Shown: piece by piece, positions 47,121 to 58,351 of the stretch
Numbering within the stretch: position 1 is the stretch's first letter
Layout: each line of letters begins with the position of its first letter
Origin: Mercenaria mercenaria
Lineage: Eukaryota > Mollusca > Bivalvia > Venerida > Veneridae
Length of the DNA: 64,000 bases
Assembly (NCBI RefSeq): GCF_021730395.1
Contig: NC_069371.1
Coordinates: forward strand, 68,912,001-68,976,000
Direction: 5' to 3'
Notes under the pieces: generated by a model
The model's input: only the letters and a program-made list of their open reading frames with translations
Told to the model about the DNA's origin: nothing
Database searches by the model: none
Made by a program: the position numbers and the translations under genes

Positions 47121-48398
47121 ATGTTTACACTGGTTGGGATATTCATGTTTGGAATTACAGTGGGAACCATCCAATGTCAGACGTACGAAAACGTTCTGAA
47201 TCTCCGGACAACGTTACTGACATCCTACAACGCCGATATGCTCCCTTTAGACGACCAGAGTGGTTCTTTAAACATTAACCTGACGATGGTCGTATTTAAG
47301 ATGCCGGAGGTAGACCATGTCCGTGGAGCCATTACGATGGGTATCATGGTAACACAGGAATGGTACGACGAAAGATTAACATGGACACCTGCTGACCACA
47401 ACGGAACTATGGGTATCTCAATTAAAAGCGAAGATGTATGGACTCCGCCACTGACAGTCTCAAATCCAGTAACATTCACAATGCTAGATACTTCATGGAT
47501 GCAAGTTATGATTATGGCCGACGGAAAGACGTCATACACTGTAGGAGGAATTATCGAGTTTTCTTGCTCCTTTTATATGAAGTTTTGGCCTTTTGATAAG
47601 CAGAGTTGCTCTCTAGAGCTTTTCCCATATGGATATCCTATGAATAGAGTGACCTTTAGCGTTCCTGGAACTGTGGTGGATACAGGTATCTATACAGAAA
47701 ATGGCGAATGGTTTTTAGACGAAGATTCCTTCGAATATGAAATTAACAGTATTTTCGGTATGTCCCGTGTCGTGTACAGTTTTAAAATGGCCCGGCTATC
47801 GTCGTTTTACATACTGACAGTTATTGTACCAATTAATGGTATCGGAGCTCTAACGTGTTTGGTTTTCTTATTGCCCAGTGAGTCCGGAGAACGGGTAAGC
47901 TATGCTATAACAATCATGTTGTCGCTGGCCGTATTTTTAACCATAACCGCTCAGGAGCTACCGAAAGACGGGGAACCAATTCCAATCATATGTTTGTACA
48001 TCCTCTTCAATTTAGTTGTCTGTATTGCTGGACTTCTCTTTGTCATCTTGAATCTAAAGATTTACTTCAGGACGGAGAAAGTCCCAATGGCAAAGTTTTA
48101 TAAATCGATTGTCAGATTCTCCAAGGGAAAGTGGCGTCGACGCAAAGTTCAAGACGAGACACGTGATCGAGAAAAATCAGTCGCAAAGTCAAAGACCAGG
48201 ATAAACAGCAGAACAGTGTTCGTGTCTAATTCGGAAGATCCCGATCCAAATCTACATGAGAATATAGAATGGAAAGAAGTGAGTGAGGCAATAGACAAAT
48301 TACTTTTCTATGGGATGGTCGTTGCGACCTACATCCCTTCCATTATAATTCTCATATACACCGCTGCCGCATCGGACTACGTTACTACAGAGTCTTAG
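47121..48398 (+). CDS. Cys-loop (nicotinic receptor-like) channel subunit, intronless, 425 aa
   Basis: A single exon. Signal peptide ~1-20 (MFTLVGIFMFGITVGTIQCQ), extracellular ligand-binding domain, and Cys-loop C149-C163 with exactly 13 residues between and the FWPFDKQSC signature. Then come TM1 (~227-252), TM2 (~258-280), TM3 (~287-311), a basic cytoplasmic loop and TM4 (~395-416). SESGER before TM2 suits a cation-selective channel. Loop C (near YTENGEWFLDEDSF) has no vicinal cysteine pair, so it is not a classical alpha subunit; loop A is WTPPLTVSNP. It probably assembles into a pentamer with other subunits; the ligand is unknown. I start at 47121, not the in-frame ATG at 47037, because the paralogue starts at the matching place after the same CACTAAA/CATTAAA and the signal peptide then leads. 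It is a close paralogue of 54442-55755. Confidence 0.9.
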   Translation: MFTLVGIFMFGITVGTIQCQTYENVLNLRTTLLTSYNADMLPLDDQSGSLNINLTMVVFKMPEVDHVRGAITMGIMVTQEWYDERLTWTPADHNGTMGISIKSEDVWTPPLTVSNPVTFTMLDTSWMQVMIMADGKTSYTVGGIIEFSCSFYMKFWPFDKQSCSLELFPYGYPMNRVTFSVPGTVVDTGIYTENGEWFLDEDSFEYEINSIFGMSRVVYSFKMARLSSFYILTVIVPINGIGALTCLVFLLPSESGERVSYAITIMLSLAVFLTITAQELPKDGEPIPIICLYILFNLVVCIAGLLFVILNLKIYFRTEKVPMAKFYKSIVRFSKGKWRRRKVQDETRDREKSVAKSKTRINSRTVFVSNSEDPDPNLHENIEWKEVSEAIDKLLFYGMVVATYIPSIIILIYTAAASDYVTTES

Positions 48399-48817
48399 AA
48401 TGCTCTGTGACATTAAATTTTGACAGTTTAAAATAGCATTATGAATATATGGCAGCTTTTAAGAAATGAGAGTTTATATTATTTCTTTAATTAATAGCAA
48501 TATTCTTTTCTTAATTGATCAAATTGTTCGTGTCTAAAGCGAACCTCGCTGCTAATATAAAAATAGATTACAATGTTATTATGAAATTACTGTCTGTATA
48601 AAAGCAAAAGTACCATGAAAACTTCTTGCAACTATATATGTTTCCACTTACAAATCATAGATACTGTTATTGTACTACGTCTTTGTTTATCATTTTGTTT
48701 CTGAGGAAAGTTATATATTAGTATATTGTAGAATAGTAAAGATTTGGTAATATACTGATGCATATTTCTGAATATTTCTTCGTTACTTTAAGAAACACCA
48801 AGTTATATTCATGCTAG

Positions 48818-48823
48818 AATAAA
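48818..48823 (+). terminator. Possible polyadenylation signal, first receptor gene
   Basis: AATAAA about 420 bases after the stop codon. Confidence 0.4.
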
Positions 48824-49731
48824 ATAGTCTTTGGAATACTTTAGAAATTATCATTCCAGACGAAGTTCTGAACATTGTCTGTCAGCACTGGTAATGGTGA
48901 TGAATCTATCAATAATCTTTATAGTGTCATATTTTTAGATGAAATATGTATGTAACTATAGAACGTGTCGCATTAAAGTTTTTACATATATGTATTTCTC
49001 GTGTTTTTGTATAAGCTCCCTTAAATTCTAAACACTGAAAAGAATTACCCAGTAAAAAATAAATTACCTCTGACAGAGAGAGGAAAACGTGCAGTTCGAG
49101 GGACAATACTCAAGCTAGGCTTCAAAACACTCCAGTCTCATTTCTGGACATGATTTCTATTCATAAACAAAACATCTTTATATTATTTTAAAGCCAGTTT
49201 GATTAACTATTGAATGGTGGCTAGGTTTTTTTTGCTCATGACAATAACGAATTATTATCATGATTGATATAATCTATGATAAGCTTTCCAGTTGTTCTAA
49301 TAATTCAGAAAAAAATGTCAAATGTATCATGACAGTTGAATGAGCCAATTATCAAAAGACAAACACGTTAATGGCATTGTAAAGACAAACACGTTAATGG
49401 CATTGTAAGTTCTGCTTAGAAACAAGTCGAACCATCACATTCAATGTTAATACATTATCACACCAGACCTTAGATACACTTTCATCAATCAATTTATAAA
49501 TTAACAAGTTTGACAGAATGTTTACAATAACAATAGATTTTTCATACGCCAATTATTTCTATTAGAATCGATTTGAGTATATACACATCCTTTAAACTGA
49601 AAAGAAAAAAAATCAGATGGATTGTTCCACAATGAACTCAATTTGACCAAGTTGATCAAATAGTATCCAGGCTTTTTCAACTTTAGCTCTGACCAAAACA
49701 TCAATGCGACAATGTACAAGCTGTGATAAAT
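48824..49731. other. Intergenic stretch
   Basis: Contains a 24-bp local duplication (AAAGACAAACACGTTAATGG, near 49356-49407) but nothing else that can be supported. Confidence 0.45.
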
Positions 49732-49975
49732 GAGCCGCACCAAGAGAAAACCAACATATATTTGCGACCAGCATGATTCCAGACCAGCCTGCCGCGCGCA
49801 TCCGCGCAGTCTGGTCAGGATTCATGCTGTTTGCTTTCAACGCCTACTGCAATTAGAGAAACTGTTAGCGAACAGCATGGATCCTGATTAGACTGCGCGG
49901 ATGCGCGCGGCAGGCTGGTCTGGATCCATACTTGTCGCAAATGCACTATATGTTGGTTTTCTCATGGTGCGGCTC
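49732..49975. mobile_element. Palindromic MITE with GAGCCGCACCAAGAGAAAAC ends
   Basis: Ends GAGCCGCACCAAGAGAAAAC and GTTTTCTCATGGTGCGGCTC are inverted. The inner arms CGCGCATCCGCGCAGTCTGG and CAGACTGCGCGGATGCGCGC-like sequence could fold into a long hairpin. Same family as 34068-34260. Confidence 0.9.
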
Positions 49976-50689
49976 AAATAACTACGCAAAAGACGCAAAG
50001 AGCTTTATTGAAATCTGTAATATATAGGGACAATATATTATATATTTACAATGATATTGGTAAGTTGAAACTTCAGAACGAACTATAAATGTATAAATGT
50101 TTAAAGTCCACAAATCATGTGAAAGAACACAATGCATACTAAGTACTTTTATTCATATTTTGTAACCTGACCTGAGAAGATGACAGCCTTGCTTTCTTCT
50201 GTGCGCGTGATTAAAAGTACTGTAATTAATAGCTCTATATATTATATAGCCATTAAACATGTTGATAGATACTACAATCAACAGAATAGATAGTTTTACT
50301 ATTATGTCCAGTTTTTATATAGTTATAGGCTTTATTTTGATCAGAAGAAAACAAATAGGAACTTAATAGTAAATAGGTGTCTTGTTAATAGGTCTGTTAC
50401 TCGGTGTTATATTATTACAATTAAGCACCATTTACATACAAAAAAGGAATAGGTTAGATAGAATGTTCCACAAAAAGAATACGGTATATTTGGTATCAGT
50501 GTAAAAAGAATTTGAAAAATATTAACAAGATTTTCGCACTAATTTCATTCTATATCTATTTGAATTATCAAGAATTCGTGTTAGACGAAATTCGAGTCTT
50601 TGAGAGTTAGCCTCTTTTTGCTTTCGTAGCTGTTATTTGAAAGTCATTTTATCTTTCATTGTTGGAGAGATTTATGATGAGGAAATGTG
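49976..50689. other. Stretch without recognised features
   Basis: AT-rich; no gene or repeat supported. Confidence 0.45.
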
Positions 50690-50930
50690 TAAAAATAGTC
50701 TAATTACTTATTTCGATATCAAAATAACAGCTAACTATCGGCAAAATATTTGTTCGGCTACTGGTTTACCTGTAGGGGAAAATAACTTCTTTTTGTGACC
50801 CCACTTGAGGCCCCACGGAATCCATATTTTACGTCACAGCGTGATGCGTATTACAATGACCTGAAGTTTGTGCAGTGTAGGCTTCATTTATGTCGCCGGA
50901 ATATGAAAATTTGTCCTGCTACTGGTTCAC
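50690..50930 (+). repeat. Dispersed repeat, inverted partner of 15540-15790
   Basis: Carries TTACTTATTTCGATATCAAA, GTGACCCCACTTGAGGCCCC, CCATATTTTACGTCACAGCG and GGAATATGAAAATTTGTCC, the complements of blocks in 15540-15790. Confidence 0.65.
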
Positions 50931-50999
50931 AGCCACTAGATGTTTTTATAGCGGTGTTGTATATACATGTAGTACTATATTTAATGACTCAGTAAAGAA

Positions 51000-51093
51000 G
51001 TATCGTATCGTATCGTATCGTATCGTATCGCCATTATCATTGCGTCGCATCGCATCGCATCGCATTGTACGTATCGTATCGTATCATATCGTT
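51000..51093. repeat. Pentanucleotide microsatellite (TATCG/CATCG)
   Basis: GTATCGTATCGTATCG repeats, then a GCATCG variant run, then GTATCG again. Confidence 0.9.
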
Positions 51094-51110
51094 TGGACCA
51101 TCGATACCCT

Positions 51111-51530
51111 ATATTTTGAAAGTCGAAATCACGAAACTACGATGATGAAAGTCGAAACCACGATGCTGAAAACTCGAAACCACGATATGACACGACGCCA
51201 AAGTTTAGCTTAGTAGGGAGAGCGTTGGTCTACGGATCGCGGGGTCGCGAGTTCGATCCCCGGGCGGAGCGTATTCTCCGTGACGATTTGATAAAAGACA
51301 TTGTGTCTGAAATCATTCGTCCTCCACCTCTGATAATTCATGTGGAGAAGTTTGCAGTTACTTGCGGAGAACAGGTTTGTTCTAGTACAGAATCCAGGAA
51401 CACTGGTTAGGTTAACTGCCCGCCGTTAATGACTGAAATACTGTTGAAAAACGGCGTTTAAACCCAAAACAAAACAAACAAAGACACGGCGTTTTTATCA
51501 TCATGGTTTCGTGATTTCGACTTTAGAGAT
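51111..51530. repeat. Fold-back element split by a SINE
   Basis: The left arm (51118-51150) has AAAGTCGAAATCACGAAACT and ACGATGATGAAAG. The right arm (51500-51528) has ATCATCATGGTTTCGTGATT then TCGACTTT, its complement. The left side also repeats GTCGAAACCACGATG. A family-2 SINE separates the arms. Confidence 0.75.
51198..51482 (+). mobile_element. tRNA-headed SINE, family 2, with 9-bp target duplication
   Basis: The head TAGCTTAGTAGGGAGAGCG and B box GAGTTCGATCCCCGG match 29480-29764, as does the body (GACATTGTGTCTGAAATCAT, CAGAATCCAGGAACACTGG). The tail is AAACAAAACAAACAAA. GACACGACG before (51189-51197) and GACACGGCG after (51483-51491) are a near-perfect duplication. Confidence 0.88.
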
Positions 51531-51639
51531 GTGCGGGTCAAAAATTAAAATATCGATAGTCCAAATAGAATTTCGTAGAACACCGTGACAATATGTTATG
51601 AAGACATTCCCGTTTGTTTGCATTTATATTTCTTAAGAT

Positions 51640-52290
51640 TAAATTATCTCGTGCGCATGACATCTTATCTCGAGCGCTCGACATCTTATCTCGAGCGCGC
51701 GACATCTTATCTCGTGCGCACGACATCTTATCTCGAGCGCGCGACGTCTTATCTGAAGATTATTTTCTCGAGCGCGCGACATCTTATCTCGTGCGTACGA
51801 CATCTTATCTCGAGCGCGCGACATCTTATCTCGTGCGCATGACATCTAATCTCGACCGCGCGACATCTTATCTCGAGCGCTCGACATCTTACATCGTGCG
51901 CTCGACATCTTATGTCGAGCGCGCGACATCTTATCTCGAGCGCGAGACATCTTATCTCGAGCGCACAACGTTAGAATATAGAAAGTGTTTTAAACACTTG
52001 GCACGTCACAAATTATCAATGTTATGTGCATATGATATGAAACACATATTCGGTTCTTGAGCTGCAGAGTGTTTCAAGATACTTATCTCGAGCGCGCGAC
52101 ATCTTATCTCAACGCGCGACATCTTATCTCGAGAGCGCGACATCTTTTCTCGAGCGCGCGACATCTTATCTCGTGCGCACAACGTTAGAATATAGAAAGT
52201 GTTTTAAAAGCTTGGCACGTCACAAATTATCAAAGTTATGTGCATATGATATGAAACACATATTCGGTTCTTGAGCTGCAGAGTGTTTTC
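51640..52290. repeat. 21-bp minisatellite of 12-bp palindromes
   Basis: Units of a 9-bp linker CATCTTATC plus a 12-bp near-palindrome (TCGAGCGCGCGA, TCGTGCGCACGA, TCGAGCGCTCGA) run from about 51650 to 51965 and again from 52080 to 52175. Each block is followed by the same ~110-bp sequence (AACGTTAGAATATAGAAAGT to TTGAGCTGCAGAGTGTTT), so a larger duplication of ~200 bp is superimposed. Because 21 is a multiple of 3, long frames on both strands arise by chance. Confidence 0.88.
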
Positions 52291-53420
52291 ATTCTTCACA
52301 GTGTACTAAAACATGGAAAATTGGCTACAACTTCCACCTTATAACTGTCTTTATTTCACTTCGGGCCATCATATCCCACTTTTCAATATGCATACATATT
52401 TCCTTAAATACTTACAATGTCGTTTCTTATTCTGCATAATTCCGATCCTACTTGCATTACACAAAAGTATTGAGAAATTCATTGACAAAAGAAATATATT
52501 GGCACGAAACAGTTTGAATAATTCTTGCTAAAAGTAATGCAAAATGCTTTCTGATCATTACCTTGAGTTTACAATAGACTGATATAAATATTTCGATTAA
52601 TGCTAAAAGTAGCAAAACCTTCTTTAATTATCAGCACTTGATACCTTTTTGCACTAATCCCGCGCTTTAAACATTTAGAATATGGTTAAAAAAATTAAAT
52701 GTTTTTAAAAGAACTCGGCCATTTATGCACTAAACTGAGCGTAAGATATGTAGTTAAAACAATTAAATGTACGGATTTATAAACTCTTAAGGCTGGCAGC
52801 TTTCTTTGTTCTACTGTAAAGTGGAAAAGTTTATCTATGCAATGTTTATGCAATATATCCCGTCGCTGTAGGACATGTAAGTAGCACAAAACATTTCAAC
52901 TGCTGAAGTTAAAACATCAAGAGTATAAAATATGTATGTAATTATGAATAACTGACATTTACTAGGAAACAACTCCGCATAAAATTTAGTATGTTAGGAT
53001 TACAACATTTTCTGAAAAGCAAAATACAATAGAATTTAATTAACGTTGCGATTTAGTTTTGCACGGAACATGCATGCATTTATAACGAGTTGGGATATTT
53101 TTAGTGACGCACTGTCAGGCCGCCCTGTTCGAATCACGGCTCGTGCCGAACGTCCCTAGATCAATTAAGGAAGATATATTCAATTTTCAACATGTATTAA
53201 ATTCAAAATCAATTCAATTTATCAACAAAATAAAGAAATTTCAAGAGACAGAGTGAGGATCCATTCACATGTGCTGCTCTCAACATACCACGCCAGTGTG
53301 TAATCGAGCTTTCCTCGCTTTCCTCGTAACAGACAAAAGTGACGTTATAGGTCATTTGCATAAAATGAGTTTGACTCTGTCCGTAATACGTTTGTAACAT
53401 TGGAAGTTATTGTACCAAAA
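52291..53420. other. Stretch without recognised features
   Basis: Small frames at 52313 and 53209 show no domain or homology I recognise. Confidence 0.45.
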
Positions 53421-53527
53421 AAGCGAACAGTGCAGATCATGATTAGACTGCACGGTAGTGCAGACTGATCATGATCTACACTGGTCGCAAAGGCAGAATC
53501 AATCTTGTCCAGCATGGTAAGGGTTAA
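53421..53527. mobile_element. MITE-like palindromic fragment
   Basis: AGCGAACAGTGCAGATCATG and TGATCATGATCTACACTGGT form inverted arms. The right end CAGCATGGTAAGGGTTAA and the following GGTCGCAAAGGCA text match the middle and right side of 30611-30814. Confidence 0.65.
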
Positions 53528-54441
53528 CCCGTGCGCGATCTAGTGAAATCAATTGTATGAGAGATAAATGGACCAAAGACGCATCAATATGATATAGATA
53601 TACGGACAAATATGTAAACGAAGAGGTAGGTTTGACGGTCTGTTAGACACAAAACACGCCATTAAAAGCTCCTATGAGTTTTGAAAACCTTTTGACGCGG
53701 ACGGTCCTTACAGATCTATCCCTTTCATGCGATCTTATATGAGTTACAAACTTAATTTTATTGTCATATTATTATTTCATATTATTTTCATATGTTATCC
53801 TTTACAATTTTCTTGTTGATTTTTCTATCGGAATATTTGCTATAGTTTTATCTCCCAGTGTATACTTAAATAATATCATTTCACTCGCTTTCTTTAGGTA
53901 AACACTTTTGTATTTTCTACTTGTTTGTTACACTGGCAAATTTTATACAAATACCAAAATAGCTAACATTTATTGAACAAAGAAATATTTTTATATATGT
54001 ATATTAGATTTTTCTAAATTTACAAACATAAAAATACTGAAAATATTTTAAATCTGGACGAACCTCATTATCACACATTAAAAAATAAGAAAAAGGTAAT
54101 TTAATACATTCATTCCAATGTTGAAACAATGCATTTGTTACTTTCTTTTGTTATATTTGACAATTGTATACAGATATACAGTAACTTCAATACCTGATAT
54201 ATTCAACTGAAATTTCAGTACGTATTCTACAGGTTAAGAAATCAAATGCTCATATAGCTTAAAAAGTAACGACTTACTTAAACACTTTTTTTAAACGGGA
54301 TATTGTATTCCATGAACGTTTTTGATAGATATTCTGTTTTTAAATATATACAATATTAATAGGTAGTCAAAGGCTCGTGCTTATAATTATATTCTAGTCA
54401 CTACTACCGAAACAAAAACGATTCGTAACAAGAGCACTAAA
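53528..54441. other. Upstream region of the second receptor gene
   Basis: No repeat or clear promoter element is seen. The 8-10 bases before the ATG (GAGCACTAAA) resemble those of the first receptor gene. Confidence 0.4.
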
Positions 54442-55755
54442 ATGCTCTCTTTGGTACGATTGTTTATATCTGGAATAATAGTGGGAAGCGTTCACGGTCA
54501 CACTTACGATGACGTATTGAATCTCCGAACAACGTTACTGACGTCATACAACGCCGACATACTCCCACTGGACGACCAGTCTGGTTCTTTAAACATAAAC
54601 CTGTCGATGGTTTTATTTGCGATGCCGGACGTAGACCCAGTCCGTGGAGCCATTACGATGGGTATAATGGTGACACAGGAATGGTACGACGAAAGATTAA
54701 CATGGACACCTTCTGACCACAATGACACCACCAGTATCTCTATTAAAAGCGAAGATGTATGGACTCCGCCATTAACGGTGTCAAATCCTGTGAAATTCAC
54801 ACTGCTAGATACTTCATGGATGCAAGTTATGATTATGGCCGACGGAAAGATTTCATACACTGTAGGAGGAATTGTCGACTTTTCTTGCGCCTTTTATATG
54901 AAGTTTTGGCCTTTTGATAAGCAGAGTTGCTCTCTGGACCTTTTTCCATACGGATATCCTGCAAGTAAAGTGACTTTTGCCGTGCCCGGAACTGTGGTTG
55001 ATACAAGTATCTATTCAGAAAATGGCGAATGGTTTTTAGACGAAAACTCTTTTGAGTATGAAATTAATAGTATTTTTGGCATGACGCGTATCGTGTACAG
55101 CTTTAAAATGTCTCGGATTTCGTCTTTTTACTTGCTGACAGTTATTTTGCCAATTAACGGCATCGGGGCTTTAACTTGCTTAGTCTTCTTACTGCCGAGT
55201 GAATCCGGAGAACGAGTGGGCTATTCTATAACAATCATGTTGTCGCTGGCCGTATTTTTGACCGTAACTGCTGAAAACCTGCCGAAAAATGGTGAACCAA
55301 TTCCAGTTATATTTTTGTATATCATCTTCAATCTGATTGTTTGTATTAGCGCACTTCTCTTGGTCATCTTGAATCTAAAGATATACTTCAGAACGGAGAA
55401 GGACCCAATGAGAATGTTCTATAAATCGATTGTCAGATTCACGCGGCGCAGATGGTTTCCAAATAAAACACAAGATGAACCACGTGGTCGAGGTGGCTCC
55501 GCTTCAAAAATGAAAAGCGAAATGATATTCGTATCTCATTCAAAGGCTTCTGGGGCAATGCAAGTTGAAGATATTGCTGATGAAATTAAGACCGAGGATA
55601 ATGCCGAAGATACAACTGAAGATATAGAATGGAAAGATGTGAGCGAGGCGATAGATAAAATTCTGTTCTACGCGATGGTTATCTTAACCTACATTCCTTC
55701 CCTTATAATTCTGATATACGCATCCGCTGCATCTGACTATGCCACAGAGTCATAG
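54442..55755 (+). CDS. Cys-loop (nicotinic receptor-like) channel subunit, intronless, 437 aa
   Basis: A close paralogue of 47121-48398: the two align without gaps from the signal peptide through TM3, with most changes in the signal peptide and the cytoplasmic loop. Signal MLSLVRLFISGIIVGSVHGH, Cys-loop CAFYMKFWPFDKQSC (C149-C163), SESGER before TM2, TM2 with YSITIMLSLAVFLTVTAENL. The TM3-TM4 loop is longer and acidic (IADEIKTEDNAEDTTEDIEW), and TM4 is ~407-428. Loop C has no vicinal cysteines. Same strand and 6-kb spacing point to tandem duplication; the absence of introns in both suggests the ancestor was already intronless. Likely a plasma-membrane cation channel subunit; ligand and partners unknown. 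Confidence 0.9.
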   Translation: MLSLVRLFISGIIVGSVHGHTYDDVLNLRTTLLTSYNADILPLDDQSGSLNINLSMVLFAMPDVDPVRGAITMGIMVTQEWYDERLTWTPSDHNDTTSISIKSEDVWTPPLTVSNPVKFTLLDTSWMQVMIMADGKISYTVGGIVDFSCAFYMKFWPFDKQSCSLDLFPYGYPASKVTFAVPGTVVDTSIYSENGEWFLDENSFEYEINSIFGMTRIVYSFKMSRISSFYLLTVILPINGIGALTCLVFLLPSESGERVGYSITIMLSLAVFLTVTAENLPKNGEPIPVIFLYIIFNLIVCISALLLVILNLKIYFRTEKDPMRMFYKSIVRFTRRRWFPNKTQDEPRGRGGSASKMKSEMIFVSHSKASGAMQVEDIADEIKTEDNAEDTTEDIEWKDVSEAIDKILFYAMVILTYIPSLIILIYASAASDYATES

Positions 55756-55898
55756 ATATACTTGGTTGTTGCTGTTGTTGTTGTTGTAGAGCTGTATAAA
55801 CTTATGTAGTGATCATAATATCAGAGCTTAGGGAAATTAGAATTCACAGTTGTTTTATAAGAAAGAGAGATGTTTTAAGTGAATTTGACTGGTTTATG

Positions 55899-55904
55899 AA
55901 TAAA
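55899..55904 (+). terminator. Possible polyadenylation signal, second receptor gene
   Basis: AATAAA about 145 bases after the stop codon. Confidence 0.5.
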
Positions 55905-56492
55905 TGAAATGCAATTACGAAAACCGTGTGCCATACTTACTCGTACATTGATATCACCTAAACATATGTAAGAATATACCTATACAAATATACGAGTAAC
56001 TATTTCATATATGTAACCATTTACCTATACATGTAGGCTAAATTATTAAATAATCAACGCCTTCGCATTGTTTATCGTCCTATTTACAAAGATTCAGGGT
56101 TCACATGCACAGGAAGTGAACCACAAGGTCGTTAGTCCGAGTGGTTAAATATCCAAGCATATGAATGATAAACCGTGGTAAATCGGGAAGGAATTACTTA
56201 TTTTTTATTCTAGCTCTTTAAAACATGATGATAGAAATATGCTGAACTTCATTCATCCGATTAGAAATGAACCAGTCGTCATGAGGCTATTTGACGTCAT
56301 TGTTGACGTCATAATGCTCTCTCACCAGTCCGTGCATCAACCGTTGTTTATAGCAGAATATACGACGCTTTACTGCTTCCTACTCTGTTTAACTGGTATA
56401 AGACTTCGAGTAATGTTCGAACAATTCTTATATGTAACAATTTACTTTTATCACGTGCATGACATTCTATGAATGAAATAAAGCCATCACTT
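55905..56492. other. Stretch between receptor gene and duplicated transporter fragment
   Basis: No supported feature. The 77-residue frame at 56239-56472 has no recognisable domain. The duplication starts abruptly at 56493. Confidence 0.45.
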
Positions 56493-57628
56493 CGTCAATA
56501 ACAATGTATACAATAAGGAAAATAAGTACTCCAAGGCGCAGAACCCTAGATAACACAACCACATAAAAATAATCGAAAATGTAGTGTAAGATGACTTATT
56601 TACAGTCTATAAAATGTATTCGTATTTTCTGTTGTTGTAAAAAAATCATTTGTTTTTAGAATTGGCTTCTACTTGAAGTATTATATTTAGAGAAAAGAAA
56701 TGCTTGTTTTAATGCAAATGGTAAGTTTATATTTCGGAATATACTAGTATACCTTTGATGAATGTAAATGCCATAGTAATTCTTGGTTTGCACAAAAATT
56801 TGTTACTATTAGCTGCGCAATGACACCCATAATGTTACTCATATCTGTGTAAATAGTTTAGTTTTGTTTTGTAGAAAACAAGATTGACTTTCAATTTTAC
56901 CTGGTCAAAACTGTTTGTTATAGGGCTTTAAGTTGCCTGTACAATGAATAAAATCTTATAAGAAGGTCTTCGTGAAACATAGACACAATCAAGCACAGTA
57001 TCAGCAGAAATAGTTTGACTGAGTCTGTATGTTAAAGGTAATGAAACGTGCAACACCATTTGCGCCTCTACCACCAGTTGAAGCGGATTTTATTTGATCA
57101 AAAGTAAGGTATGATCCCAAACGGTTAGAAAAAAGAGAACAATGTTATATAGCTACTTCCGTCTGATTTTTTTTCCATGTATCCAGTTGCACTTCCGTGG
57201 ACGATATTATGACTTAGTGAAAACCAATACCCCGTTCTTCTTTTACATTAAGGAAATATAAATTATATGAATTTTACATTACCAAGCAATGACGGTTCCA
57301 AATATCCTCGTACAGTTATTGTCCATGTATCCCTTCTTACGAGCCAGCCATCTGTGAACATCACTTTCATAATGGCGATACACTTTCATGACGACGATCA
57401 GCGCAATGCCAAACACTGAGAATCCAAGAAGACGCCATGAGCCCTCATCGCCGAAGCTTGAATATTACAAATATTTATAGGGTACATTCTGTGTCTGGAT
57501 GCGCATAAACAACTGACTTATCAAGAAAAGGTGCGTGTCATTCAGACCAGATTCAATGTATGCATTTCAGCTTCACAGATAAGTGCGTATGTGATTTGTT
57601 TTTCATGTCTAAGGTCATGTACCCACCC

Positions 57629-57631
<3 letters not shown>

Positions 57632-57685
<54 letters not shown>
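57632..57685. repeat. CT microsatellite, longer allele-like copy
   Basis: About 26 CT units in the intron between exons B and C of copy 1. The partner at 62022-62048 has about 13. Confidence 0.95.
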
Positions 57686-57686
<1 letters not shown>

Positions 57687-58351
57687 AACACGCACACATG
57701 CACGCAGAGTATCACACATTACAAAACCTTACCGGAAGTACAATGCATAACTTAGGTATGCACAATATGCCAGTAGTAGTAATATATAAATTGTGGTCCA
57801 AATGATCTTGCTATGTCTTTTGTAAGACGTCCCGACAGATTCTTGTATGCTTAGTATGACTTTTTGATACGCTTGCATCTCTTCTTCTACGGCGATTTCT
57901 TTAATTTTTAGCTCCTCATCCAAGATATCGGTAACCGTCTGCAAGATGAGAATAATTAATAAAATAGACTAAAATCATGATATATCTTTATAATTTAAAC
58001 CACATATAAGTTACATTCCAGTCACCTAGTCAACAATGTGGTTGAAATATACAACATTTGTTCGGACGGCGTTAGTGTTCATTGTTGCATAGACACATTT
58101 TGAAGCATTTCAGTACTATCTAGTAGTACGTGTTTTATCTCTACAGCTGGATCATTTTCAAATGACGTATCAATGAAATGGACTCGATGTTTTTTATAAT
58201 AATCGTAGAATTCATTAGCAGTTCTAGATGCTATAGTTCCAATTAAATCGGTATTAGGGGAATGACAGATGTTGCAATTTCATCACTTCGTTAACAATCA
58301 AACCAAGTCTGCTAGTATTTTGCTTCGTTTATTTCTATGCTTCCATTGTTA

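Noticed and set aside
51640-51965. Regular 21-bp repeats resembling a CRISPR array
   Set aside because: The spacer-equivalent (9 bp) is constant rather than unique, there are no cas genes, and the setting is an animal genome. It is a minisatellite.
51585-52060. Overlapping open frames of 85 and 148 residues
   Set aside because: A 21-bp repeat is a multiple of three and keeps frames open by chance on both strands; the predicted residues are simple repeats.
56239-56472. 77-residue frame as a small gene
   Set aside because: Hydrophobic but without domain, splice context or duplicate; likely chance.
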